Part shown: in pieces, positions 1 through 10,550 of the stretch
Numbering within the stretch: the stretch's first letter is position 1
Layout of the letters: the number at the start of each line of letters is the position of its first letter
NCBI GenBank assembly: GCA_902805475.1
Contig: CADCSX010000011.1
Coordinates: forward strand, 684,001-748,000
Source: Entonaema liquescens
Taxonomy: Eukaryota > Ascomycota > Sordariomycetes > Xylariales > Xylariaceae
Direction of reading: 5' to 3'
DNA: 64,000 nucleotides
Notes under the pieces: generated by a model
What the model was told of the DNA's origin: nothing
Database searches by the model: none
The model's input: the letters and a program-made list of their open reading frames with translations, nothing else
Made by a program: the position numbers and the translations under genes

Positions 1-814
1 ACGCATGGGGCTAGGGATGATATATAAATTAATTAAGTATATAGTAATATGACTTTTGTCTGATAAAAATGTAGGCTGTACGTACTATTCATTCTGTTAT
101 ATGAGGTTTAGGTATCTGATACTATTTACCTACCCCGCGGACTGTGAAGTGATTGTCCAAACTGCCAAGGGACGTTTGAATGTACCTTAGGTACTTATAA
201 AAAGGTCATGTTGGGTTCTACCCTTGCAGGTACCTATCATTAAGCGCTTTGAATCTCCAACAGCTGTTGGTTTTGGTATATGCGCATCCAGAGCAGTTAT
301 TAGGTAACTATAACTAACCTATAATCTATAACTTTGAGAGCTCAAATACTTCTTATGGTTGAATCCAACTAACAGATTAAATAATAACTGCTTTGTCCGT
401 AAGTATATAAGCAATCTTTGCTATAACCAAATCACCTTTGCTTAGGTAATTCTAGTTGAGAATGGTTCACTCGGGGGTTGACATTCATCATTGACAACTA
501 TAACTACAACATTTATATGTCAAACCAAGAAAAGATACGCAAAGATATAAAGCATTATAATAATAATGAAGGCAATCCATCATATCTGAAACATTATTCA
601 CTATTTCAAATTACCACAACAGAACCCGGAATTGGCTACCCAAACGTCATATTCGCTTTATTGCCAGTACAAACTGCCCAACGGCAAACTAGACAGTTAT
701 ATACATGACAATTCCGAGACGCATTCATCAACCGTATTACAACGTCCATTATACCAACGAGCCTAAGCCTCATATTCCCTGTACATTCTTGCGAAAGCCT
801 TGCACCAAGGCAGC
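1..814. other. Intergenic, left window edge
   Basis: No convincing coding sequence. The DNA is AT-rich with scattered TACCTTAGGTA-like words. Short open frames at 478-708 and 705-995 have no recognisable domain and the second lies antisense to the secreted-protein gene. Confidence 0.5.
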
Positions 815-1291
815 TTACAATGCAAGCCACGTTCCACCAAACATCAAAAAGATCACAATTCCGACGATAGGCATGGCGACGTTTGCGGGATCAATACCAG
901 GCGCATCAAGGATCGGTAGACCGAGCACGGTACCCGCGGTAAGATTTGCGGCAGCCCCGTCGATAGCAACTTCAGATAGGTTTCCGCATCGTTGATTCAA
1001 TTGGGCATCCATCATCATCGCCGGAAGTTTCGGACTCTGCACATCCAAAATAGCCCTAGCCGGGAAGGTTCCGAGAGGAGAGGAACGTAGGAATGCCGCG
1101 CGATACGTCGAGTTCAATGCGACGGTCGAAAGGTTGGCCACTAGCGCATAGTTCTGACAGATAGGCGAGTTCACATCGTTTGCGCTGGGACTTTGTCGCG
1201 GTAGTAGATTGTGTGTAGCATCAACCTCAGCAACAGCAATGTTGCAGATGGATAGGAGGAAGACGAGGAGTTGGAACGTTGTGCGGAACAT
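815..1291 (-). CDS. Small secreted, probably GPI-anchored protein
   Basis: A single-exon 158-residue protein. Residues 1-21 form a signal peptide (MFRTTF, then a hydrophobic core ending AVA before Glu), so export through the ER is expected. The mature part has two well-spaced cysteines (in PICQNY and QRCGN), several N-glycosylation sequons (NLS, NST, NLT) and a proline/alanine-rich stretch. The last roughly 20 residues are hydrophobic (VAMPIVGIVIFLMFGGTW) after a small-residue stretch (APGIDPAN), the pattern of a GPI-anchor signal; a C-terminal transmembrane anchor is the alternative. No enzymatic motif is visible. It resembles small conserved fungal cell-surface proteins of unknown function, but I cannot name a family. 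It is convergent in direction with nothing nearby; the HET gene starts about 670 bases away on the other strand. Confidence 0.7.
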   Translation of the reverse strand: MFRTTFQLLVFLLSICNIAVAEVDATHNLLPRQSPSANDVNSPICQNYALVANLSTVALNSTYRAAFLRSSPLGTFPARAILDVQSPKLPAMMMDAQLNQRCGNLSEVAIDGAAANLTAGTVLGLPILDAPGIDPANVAMPIVGIVIFLMFGGTWLAL

Positions 1292-1557
1292 GGTGCCGGC
1301 GCGTATTTCGTGATTTAGAGAATTAAAATGGGGGGGATTGAATAATTAGAACTCGTCCGGATGTTGTGGCCTGCCACAAAGCAATACTGATATAATATTA
1401 TAACGAAGTTGATGAAGCGAATCGAAAACGAAGGGAAGCAAAATGATGAAGAGATCAACTCACAGGAGAAAGAAAGGAAAACAGAAAAGACGAGAGTATC
1501 ATTTGAAAATATAACTAGTTTGATTTTGGACTAATATCGTTCGACGGGGGAAGAGAG

Positions 1558-1597
1558 GGGGTGTCAGACCAGGGGTGTCAGACCAGGGGTGATCAGA
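1558..1597. repeat. 14-bp tandem repeat, 2.8 copies
   Basis: Two exact copies of GGGGTGTCAGACCA followed by a degenerate third copy (GGGGTGATCAGA). Confidence 0.9.
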
Positions 1598-1751
1598 CGT
1601 CTCAGGTCCCGTAGCCGCGATAGCGGTCTATTAGGTACGGATCCGTACAGGCGAATGAGATGAGATCCAGAATGATAAGCCACAATTGCTTAGTAGCTCA
1701 GGTGTGACGGGGATACCTATTAGCCACTCATAAACGTGGAATGACTTATAC

Positions 1752-1780
1752 CCATCCATCCATCCATCCATCCACCCATC
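1752..1780. repeat. (CATC)n microsatellite
   Basis: About six CATC units with one substituted unit (CACC) near the right end. Confidence 0.9.
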
Positions 1781-1960
1781 AAGCCTCGCAAACAGCCCAT
1801 AAACCAAATATTATAATGAACGCCAGCACGAGGCTTCAGCCCATTCAAAAAGCAAAATGTGACGCGTGTTTAGCTACGGCTGAAATATGCCTTATATACC
1901 ACATATCCAATTACAACTTTCCTTTAATCCAAATTACAAGTTAGTTAATCCATCTCTAAC

Positions 1961-4394
1961 ATGGACCATGCACATTCCCTACTCTCAACCCCATTACTCT
2001 GCTCTCGATGTCAGGGCTGGGATGATATCAACCTCCATAAGTCAGATTCTTGTATTCAAAATGTCATGTCAGTTGAGGAACTCCTACAGAATTTCCAGTG
2101 CTTGATATGTCAAGCTGCCCTAGCAGTGTTTAACATCCGCCGGCAAACCCATGACGCCTTACCATCCTGGCCAAATTCTCGCATCTTTATTGAGGTTCTC
2201 GGTCCCTTATACCTTGATGCTGGGTACACTCCTGAGCGCGAATTGGATTTATCTAACCCGAATAGAATTCCTATCCGATTATTCCTCCGCCTTACTGTTA
2301 GCGTCTCAAAGGATGACTTAGAACTTATGAACAGTAAATATCCAATAAACTTCCTCCCTAGCCAACATCGCACTCTTAGACCCATAAATTCAGAAGACAA
2401 GAAAGAAACCATTTTCACGGTAACTCCGCAGTTCTGCTTATACTATTCGCTTGGCAATACTTCGCGCTTATGTACAATTACGGAATGGGCCGTGCCGTTA
2501 TTTAATGTGTCTGGGATTAGGGACTGGATCCGAGGGTGCGATACCATTCACGGTAGTAAATGTGCCGAACATCCCAACCTGACCGGTCAGCCTTTTCGAG
2601 ATATGGTCCTCGAGCTTCAGAAAGTTATGAGCTAATAACAGGACAACAGGATTTCCTCCTGGTTTTCGGGTCATCGATGTCATAAAGATGAACATTATTG
2701 AGCCGCTTGGGCCCATACGTTATGTTGCTTTGAGCTATATGTGGAGTTCTGGAGGCGGTAGTCAGGACGATTTTCAACTTGAAAGAAAGAACGTTAGGGC
2801 TCTCGAGGTAACAGGTAGTCTTAACGATGCCCGCATTCCCAATATCATCTCCGATACTATATCGTTATGTAGAGACCTCGGCGAAGGATACCTCTGGATT
2901 GATAGACTTTGCATCGTTCAGGATGATCAGGAACTTAAGCCAGCTCAGATAACGTCTATGGACAAGATATACCGTTCCGCAACTTTTACACTCGCAGCGG
3001 CTCTTAATAGTCCTAATGGAGAGGGACTTCCCGGTTACCAGGAGAGGCCACGGGATCCTTATTCGTCTATCTGGCGCCAACCATATAATGCTAACGTGGA
3101 AACCAAAGGAATATATCCGAATGGCATTGAAAGCTTGGTGAACTCTTCACTGTGGAATAAAAGGGGTTGGACGTTCCAGGAGAGAGTACTTTCTCGTCGG
3201 TGCCTGTTCATTACTGAACACGTAGTCATGTTCCAGTGTTCGCAAGCTGAAGCAAGTGAAGAACTTATATGGGGCCCTCAAGGACGCATCATCTATAATA
3301 CCATTGCGACTTCAGATAACGATCCGGTAGAGAATGAGGAAGATATGACCGAAGACAAGATCTACCAAGTTCCAGGCTACTTTAAGCCATCGCCCTATCG
3401 CTCGTCGGTCGAGTACATAGTGAAAGATACCTCATCACTAATGGACTATTGCGAATGGGTTAAAGATTACAAGTTGCGTCAGCTTTCTTACGGGACTGAT
3501 ATTCTGCACGCTTTTACAGGTGTAGCCAACGTCGTTTCCAGGTTGCTAGCTTGTTCAATGCTATACGGGTTGCCAGAGAGATATCTACCGCAGTGCCTCA
3601 TGTGGAGTTGCTCAGGGGAATCCGGTCGGAGGAGCGAAACGCCAGATATACCCAGTTGGAGCTGGGCAACATCTTTGAGCCCTGTTACCTATGATTGGGC
3701 GAGATACAAAAGTCTTAAGGTAAGCAAAGAGGACCTTGAGATCGTAAGTTTGGTGTTTTTCTACTACCAGGACCCGGCCTGCGGTCTTCGGAAGCTTGAT
3801 ACCCAACAGTGGATCTATCACAACATAACCATCGAAGAAGTTGCAAGCCAGGCTGAACTACCGACCCTTAGGTACAAGGGGCTTCCTAGCCATTGGAAGA
3901 CCAACGAAGACTGGAGAAACTGTCCCCATAACCCTTCTCGAGCTACCCTCCGTCGAGCATTGGATGCGGAAGCTTGCCAGTGCGCCACCATATTTCCGGG
4001 TTCGTTAGTATTCAACACAACAGTAGCGTCCTTGGGCATAGACTTCACTTTCGAGAAAGAGCATAAAACGCAGGACGCGTCAATTCTCCACGAGGGCGTA
4101 AAGGTCGGGCGTCTGAACGAGATGAGTTTCGAGTGGATCAACGCGCGACGTTCGACACTGGGCAATAGAAAGTTTTTCGATTTCATCGTCATATCCGGTG
4201 CTCTGCAGAATCTATCGCTTCGGAAAACAAGCTCATTTCTTCGTCTACCTGATGAAGTTTGGAAATTGCGCATAATGCTTGTTGAGCGACTGCCATGCAA
4301 ACCATTCGTTGCACGTCGCGTTGATGTTGGGTACATCTCTATGCGCTACTGGAAACAGTGTCACCCCCGATGGGAGACAGTTGTACTGTGTTGA
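1961..4394 (+). CDS. HET-domain (heterokaryon incompatibility) protein
   Basis: Two exons, 1961-2585 and 2650-4394, join to 789 residues across a 64-nt intron (2586-2649, GTCAGC donor, GCTAATAAC branch, CAG acceptor). The junction restores the usual HET lead-in: residues around HGSKCAEHP run into GFPPGFRVIDV. HET hallmarks follow: RYVALSYMW near residue 231, LWIDRLCIVQDD near 289 and RGWTFQERVLSRR near 380. The N-terminus has a CSRC pair and the long C-terminal part has no domain I recognise. HET proteins trigger cell death on non-self recognition between fused hyphae, and many are orphan members of large families whose partner is unknown; none can be inferred here. The start at 1961 (MDHAHSLL) fits the family's usual N-terminus. 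Without the intron the gene would look frameshifted. Confidence 0.88.
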
Positions 4395-6179
4395 CTTGGA
4401 GGGATAGAGTGGTAGCACATAGCTATCCGAAACATGTCGTCAAGTTTGCTTGATTTTTATTAGAAAACATGTGAAGGACCGTGGTGTGCCATATGTATTT
4501 CTTCAAGGATAATGTAAGTCATCACTACATGGTTCTCCTAAAAGAGAAAGGGTTCAACAAGACTAACACGTTTGATTCTAGTTACTAATAGACGTACACT
4601 AGCATAAAGTAACAATTGTCGGATATGACATGGTTGTACGATGGAAGAGCCACATGTGGTATAACTTGGTCTGGCCACAACTACAGCCGTAACTCTGACG
4701 GGTCGGTACTACCAGAAACACGCCAGATAGTATCTCCTTGGAAACCCGGTGTGACATCAGGGACGGCAAAATGTTACACTCGGCTGCTATGGGCACCTAG
4801 ACCATCCCATCCCTGCGGTTTAAAGTCATTAAGGGCAAGCAAGCAAGCAAGCAAGCATCAAAGTGTCTAAGACTGGTAGCTCCTCGCAGACTAGGCAAGG
4901 AGAACTACCTAGACTTGGTTGTTATCAGGGAAAGCTTCAGCCTCCCTAGGTTACTCTGGGACTAAAATATGTTTATGTTCTCTACATAAACGCGTATGAG
5001 AATAGGGGGGTAAAGTTCGATTATAGCTATGGGCTACAAGCATCGTGTTCTACTACAAGTCCTGCTCATATGAACGACAACGATATTTATGCCGTCTTTA
5101 TTTTGGGTGCAGACGGTTACTACGCGAGGATCGGACGAATATGATTTGGTCTCGTCATAATGTGGTCAGTTAGTAGGACTACCTGTCGAGGAATCACGAA
5201 AAGTGACGAGGGCAACGACGTGGAGCGTAATGTATTGGTTGCGGGAATGCATACCTCCTCTATACCCCGCATATATGCGAGACGCCCGTGCCTCGGACAT
5301 ATACTACCTATGTCCATCAACCGAGTACCAGACCATCTTATGATACCCCAAACTCCGTTAAGGCAATTCAAAAAGATATACCCATGAGCGTCCCACATGT
5401 CCCGATGGCGTTCTGGATGTTGTATCCGAGACTGTGACCGCGGTTATCTGTTGGAGACGGTGCCAATCACTTACTTCTATGGACTGAGATTGTAACACCT
5501 GATGCCCGAACACAAGTTTTTATTTTTGGTAGAAGCGGTCATATATCATCTGTCAGTTAGCATACCTCTTATCTCCTAAAATGCGAACCCCAGCCTCCAA
5601 TACGAAATTTCTATCCATCCAGATATCATTGGCCTGCTGGTTTCCACCATTCCTAAGAGAGTATGTATTTAATTGTTTTGGAAATCCTATTCGTCAACAT
5701 AAGTGGAGTGGGAATCTTGATTTGGCTCGCACGTTAGGAGATAAGAACTGCTTATATGTCACACGGCTACGTAACCCACTTAAATTGGAACATACCCCAC
5801 GCATCCGAATCTCCGGACTGAGCCGCGGCGGGGTACCATTACGGCCTGACTTGCATAACATGCAGGGAATCAACCCCGGTGCGGCCCCACTTCCCCGCGG
5901 CCGCGGACACCGTATTCACACGATATTTCTTTTTCTTTGACTGCCCACTGTATAGGTACCCAAGGTATGTGGGTGTCTCGGATGAAGTTGACGTACGGCT
6001 ATTAGGACTTGGCTATTACGGATTTAACTTATAACATTAAGGTATTTCACAAATTAGGTACACGCGAGGTTGACGATGTAGTCATGATGGAACGTGAAAA
6101 GACTCCGGACCCGCATTATTAACAATAGCTAGGAGACCAATTTACAACCAGCACATTCTGACCGACCAGCTCATATAAG
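4395..6179. other. Intergenic between convergent genes
   Basis: Separates the 3' ends of the HET gene and the monooxygenase. It holds an AAGC microsatellite (4837-4856). Open frames such as 5581-5940 and 5160-5387 show no domain or splice-consistent extension, so I see no gene here. Confidence 0.5.
4837..4856. repeat. (AAGC)5 microsatellite
   Basis: Five perfect AAGC units. Confidence 0.9.
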
Positions 6180-7703
6180 TTACGTAGTAAAATGGAGACC
6201 ACTCCTGATATCACCCCAACGTGCGTGTACATAGTCTTGTGGTGGGCGAGTCCTAGGCCTCCAAGGCCCCGTCTTTCCATATACTGGGAGTCTTTCGTCC
6301 GCAAGAGTAGCATAAGTTGAGTTCAGCCGAAAGATCCGCTCGGTATCCGTAGTCAGATCCTTTTTTGTTATCTGGGGAACTGCCGACTTCAATCCCTTGC
6401 GATCCATGTATTTCAGTAGCCTAACTGCGAGGCGAGCTGTGATATCGGCCGCTATAGTCCAGGCGTTGTCGGCGTAGCCAAATACGAACGTCATGTTTGG
6501 TACGCCCTCGATCATCGCCCCGTTCCATACGTACTTCTTACCCCACGATAGGGTCTCCCCGTCAACGCGTATGTCAATGCCTCCGCCCATCTTCATGTTC
6601 AGGCCAGTAGCAGTAACGACGGCATCCAGTTCAGTAGTGTCTATCTTCCCAGTCTTATGATCCTGAGTCTCTACTCCAGTTTCCGTGAAATTTGTAATGT
6701 TTCCGGTAATAACCTTAACATTAGGCCGGTGGAGGGCATCGTAGAAAATCCCATCAGGATCCGTACACATCCGCTGTTCCCACGGGTTATACCGGGGCTT
6801 GAAATGGGGTCCTGCTCGACCCACTTCGGTAACCGCTTCACAGTATCCTTGCGAAGACGCTCCTTCGCAGCGTCGGGGAAAAGCTCGCAATATGCAACGA
6901 AGTAATGCTGTTGCACGGTATGATATAGACGCTGACAAGCCCCGGCCAGGGATGGTGGCATATGCCTATGCGTCCAGGATCTGTTGTCTTTCACAATGAC
7001 GTAGCTTGGGCTTCGCTGGATCAGTGTCAATTCGCTGGTTTTCTCTGCAAGTAGCGGTAGTATGCTGACGGCAGTGGCCCCGCTGCCAACTACCGCCATT
7101 TTCTTGTTCTCGTAGTCGTAGTCCTTTGGCCAGAACTGCGGGTGTATTATCTGTCCTGTAAAGATGTTAGAATCGCCAGTTTATTGTGTAGCGTTTTAGC
7201 TCACCTTTGAAGTTGGCAAGACCTGGTAACTCAGCCTGGAGTGGGTTTTTGTAATCGTAATATCCAGTCCCTAAGATCATCCAGCGACCCGTATAGGATT
7301 TTTGCTTTCCCTCATGATCCACGATGAGGGTCCATTGTTGTTGTGTCGAAGACCACTCCGCAGTCAGTACCTTATGGCGCATCTGAATCCGCTCTGCTAT
7401 ATGAGACTTTGACGCAGCGTCTTTGATATAATCTAGAATCAGAGGCCCATCTGCTATTGGCTCTTCATGCGGGTATGTATGCCATGGGAATGTCAATGTG
7501 TTGATGATGGCATCCGAACGCACTCCTGGGTATGTGAACTGAGACCAGGTACCACCAATCTCTTCACGACTTTCAAGGATGGTATAGCGAGCATTAGGGA
7601 GCTGAGTCTGTAATCGGTAGGCACAGCTGATTCCAGATATACCTGCGCCCACAATAATAACATCAAACGCTTCAGGCTTGCTCGCCGTCTGTGACGCTTC
7701 CAT
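6180..7703 (-). CDS. Flavin-dependent monooxygenase, Baeyer-Villiger/FMO type, one frameshift
   Basis: Exon 1 is 7703-7205, intron 7204-7156 (49 nt, GTGAGC...ACAG), exon 2 is 7155-6180. The FAD-binding GxGxxG motif is VGAGISG at residues 18-24, followed by ESREEIGGTW. The intron splits the Baeyer-Villiger fingerprint FxGxxxHxxxWP, which reads FKGQIIHPQFWP after splicing. The NADPH-binding motif VGSGATAV follows. Family knowledge: these enzymes use NADPH and O2 to insert oxygen next to a carbonyl or to oxygenate heteroatoms; the substrate here is unknown. At 6806-6809 a run of four G (C on the coding strand) needs a fifth to join VEQDP to HFKPRYNPWEQ, which then runs to a normal C-terminus (LPVYGKTGPW, HARWGDI). 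With that base the protein is 491 residues, normal for the family. It is either a pseudogene or a sequence error. Confidence 0.83.
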
Positions 7704-9202
7704 GTTCGTTCCAGTAGCTGTTGTCTATTTCAAATACTACAGTCAGTTTTTGGCGAGGGGTCCATACATGAGATAATGGTGCGCAGGCAGCAGAGGATGG
7801 AAAACAAACTAGGCGGAATAGCAAGTCACTTTAATACATCTAGCAACCCACGCCAAGGCCCCGGATATAGACTTGAACGACCGGTGTAAGTAGCCCGGCA
7901 GTGGATACGAGGGGTTAATAAAGACGTCACTTGATGTGCAACTATCCCGCAGAGGTATACAGTGGGAGGTTACAATGTCCTACAACGGCCAGTAGCATAG
8001 AATAGTGATTGGATCGGAGAAATTTCATTCGCCGCTGTAAAACATTACAATTGCTCTTACCTATATCCTACCCAAGATGTCAATCTACTCCTATCTAGTA
8101 AAGAACATCTAGATCCTGTCTTATCATAAAGATTCCTCGTTATTTAGATATCCTATATGTGCGTTATCTACTTACACATTAGGTTTGGTTGAGTACCGAA
8201 GTAAATTACGGGCCTATAAGTATTATTAGTCCATCCAATACTACACCCCACAGTATGGCCATCTCTCTCGCACATAGTTCTGTTCAAGACTAAACATATA
8301 CTTCTCGATTGACAATATTTTTTTTGGATGTACTGGGATAATAACCCCTATGTATACCCAATACCGAATTAGGAAATGACTCTGGGTACATACATTGAGG
8401 CTCCCTGGTCGTTTTACTGGTGGGGAAATGCATTTACCCCTGTATGAATGCATCTCGAACCTTGGTACAGTGCTTACAATTCTCTTCGCCGATATTGGTA
8501 CCTCATATTGGTTATATCTTCTCAATTTGATAGAGCCGAGGTAAGTGCCCCTATAAGAGGGGCTCGAAAACCCGAGGACACGACTCACGGTGCTGAATTC
8601 CTATTGGGTTGGGACCCTAAGTAAATCTCCTGTATGAGACTGCTCTGGTAACTGACGATAATTGCACTCACCTTTATTTAAACATTCAACACCAATCCTC
8701 GGCGCCTACGCAGATTTAGTTCATAGTGAACGATATGCAATTAGCCTTGGTTCGTCTTGACCCTCCTCTAAATGGTATAACTTGCAGCCCCCCTTTTCGT
8801 TTTTGCCGTTATCACAGCTTTCTTCATTCAGTCTATCTCTTGTGTTGAAGAGTCACCGGAGGAGCATTGCTATATTCTAGATAATCCCGACAAGAATCGA
8901 GATCGCCGTCCCTAAACCAGAACTATCATGTTCCGTGACCCACCCTCAGCTCTTAACTATACTATAGGTACCGTACGCCTTCAGGAGGTGGCAGCTCTGA
9001 TTAAATGAAACACACAAGGACTCTTACGAAAGACTCTTAGGAGCTAGGTATTGCATACCGCGTACAAGAGCGTTTATATATGTTGCAGTAATTAAACCCC
9101 TCAAGTAGGTAATCGTTCTATGCACGCATAGAGCCGAAAGTTCCACATGATTATCCTTTTGTGCTTTCTTCCCAGGTACAATGCACATATCCAGTTGACC
9201 AA
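7704..9202. other. Intergenic
   Basis: Lies between the monooxygenase start and the 3' end of the PTH11-like gene. The frame at 8241-8588 (-) has no domain and low-complexity composition. No gene seen. Confidence 0.5.
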
Positions 9203-10550
9203 TTAAACCATAGGCTTCGTGCTTTCTGACCAAGTCAAATCTTGCTTTACCATGATTCCTTGTATAGGAAGTTCTAAAGAGTTAGGAGGCAAAGAGAGGT
9301 GCCTGTCCTGGCCACTAATGTCTACGTAGCAACTGGCGCGATATGGAGTGAGCGTAAACTCTTCCTCATTATTAAGCCTGTCGAAAGATCGTCCACTTCC
9401 GGTACCTATTTGTGCCCTGCTCGATGTTTTCCCAGATGCGGTGGTATTACCATCCATATGACTTGCTCTTTGGATGCTATGGGGATGACCGTAGCATAAC
9501 TTTCTGTATATTGGGATGAGTGTTGGAAGACATACGCCGACAACGGCTATGTAAACCTCTATAGCCGAAGCAAGACCGGACGCGACGAATTTCTCTGTTT
9601 TAATTAGCGTACTTATTCTGATCGTATATATCAATCCATCGTACTGGTGAAGTTATGTGTGCCCTCTCTGTGCATCTTTGCAGTTGAAAGCGTGCGAGCC
9701 ATGCTTGCTGCAAATGCTCTAGAAAGGGTTAATCGAAAGCTTAGGCATCAAGAAAGTTTCAAACGAAAAATAAAAACCAATCGGGATATAATAAAACGAT
9801 GCCAGGGGGTTGACTTACGTGCCACCAAGGAAAAAGACAGCGCATACACTAATCTTTTTGACCTTGACATCTGTAGTTTCAATACCTCCTGAATCGGTAG
9901 GACAATAGTACAAAAGTCGATGACACAGTTCGCTACTGAGTTGCACATCAGGAATAATATTATATCCAAGCACTTGGTTCCTGGAAGCTGTTGAAGTTCC
10001 CGGTACCAGAAGGCCTTGAGTGGCCGACACTGTATCAAGTAAACTACTTGGACAGAGATAGTCCAAGAGATGCTAACCAAGCCAAGTATTGTAGATGTTA
10101 TTCGTACCGTCCGAGTAGGGAAAACCCGCAGATAGAAAGCAAGAACGCTCAATTTTACCAACGTGCAGCTAAATCCATACGCAATTTCCGCCATAAAGAG
10201 GAACTGCCCATTGCGTGGTTAGTAGGCTCGGTTAAGAATTGTCCACGACACACCTTAAAGAGAGTTACAACGGAGTTTGGATTCTGAGAAACAATTCTCA
10301 TGTCTCGCCCTAACCCCCCTTGTACTACAGTCACTGTAGAAAAGGCCATGAAGATATGGTGAACAAGAAGGCAGGATAGAATCAAGTAATCATCAGGTCC
10401 TGGTGGAGAGGACGTCAGTCTTTTTGCCCAGAATCTCAGTGCGACAACAATAGTCGTGATAAACCCCAGTACGTAAGATCCAGCAAGAGTGCCAGGGCCG
10501 GAATTCGAGTAGTCCAGCGGTGGTTCAATCTGATTGTCAATTGAAGACAT
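9203..10550 (-). CDS. PTH11-like rhodopsin-fold membrane protein, one frameshift
   Basis: Four exons: 10550-10254, 10203-9819, 9718-9645 and 9594-9203. Introns have GTGTGT, GTAAGT and GTACGA donors and CTAAC/GCTAAT-type branches. Seven hydrophobic segments are expected. Family words include CTLVKLSVLAFYLRVFP, QCRPLKAFW, FCTIVLPIQEVLKLQMSR, FFLGGTAFAASMART and EVYIAVVGVCLPTLIPIYR. These plasma-membrane proteins belong to the fungus-specific family that includes Magnaporthe Pth11; most have no known ligand. In exon 2 a run of five A (T at 9855-9859 on the plus strand) needs a sixth: without it the frame reads KRLVYALSFSLV instead of the expected KKISVCAVFFLGGT. Exon lengths total 1148 nt, exactly one short of a multiple of three, which supports a single lost base. 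Repaired length would be 382 residues. Decay and sequencing error are both possible. Confidence 0.78.

Larger units (their letters stand above)
1292..1960. other. Intergenic between divergent genes
   Basis: Shared upstream region of the secreted-protein gene (-) and the HET gene (+). It contains a tandem repeat at 1558-1597 and a CATC microsatellite at 1752-1780. I see no clear TATA box. Confidence 0.5.

Noticed and set aside
6180..10550. Monooxygenase plus PTH11-like gene as part of a metabolite cluster
   Set aside because: No polyketide synthase, peptide synthetase, terpene cyclase, transporter or pathway regulator lies nearby.
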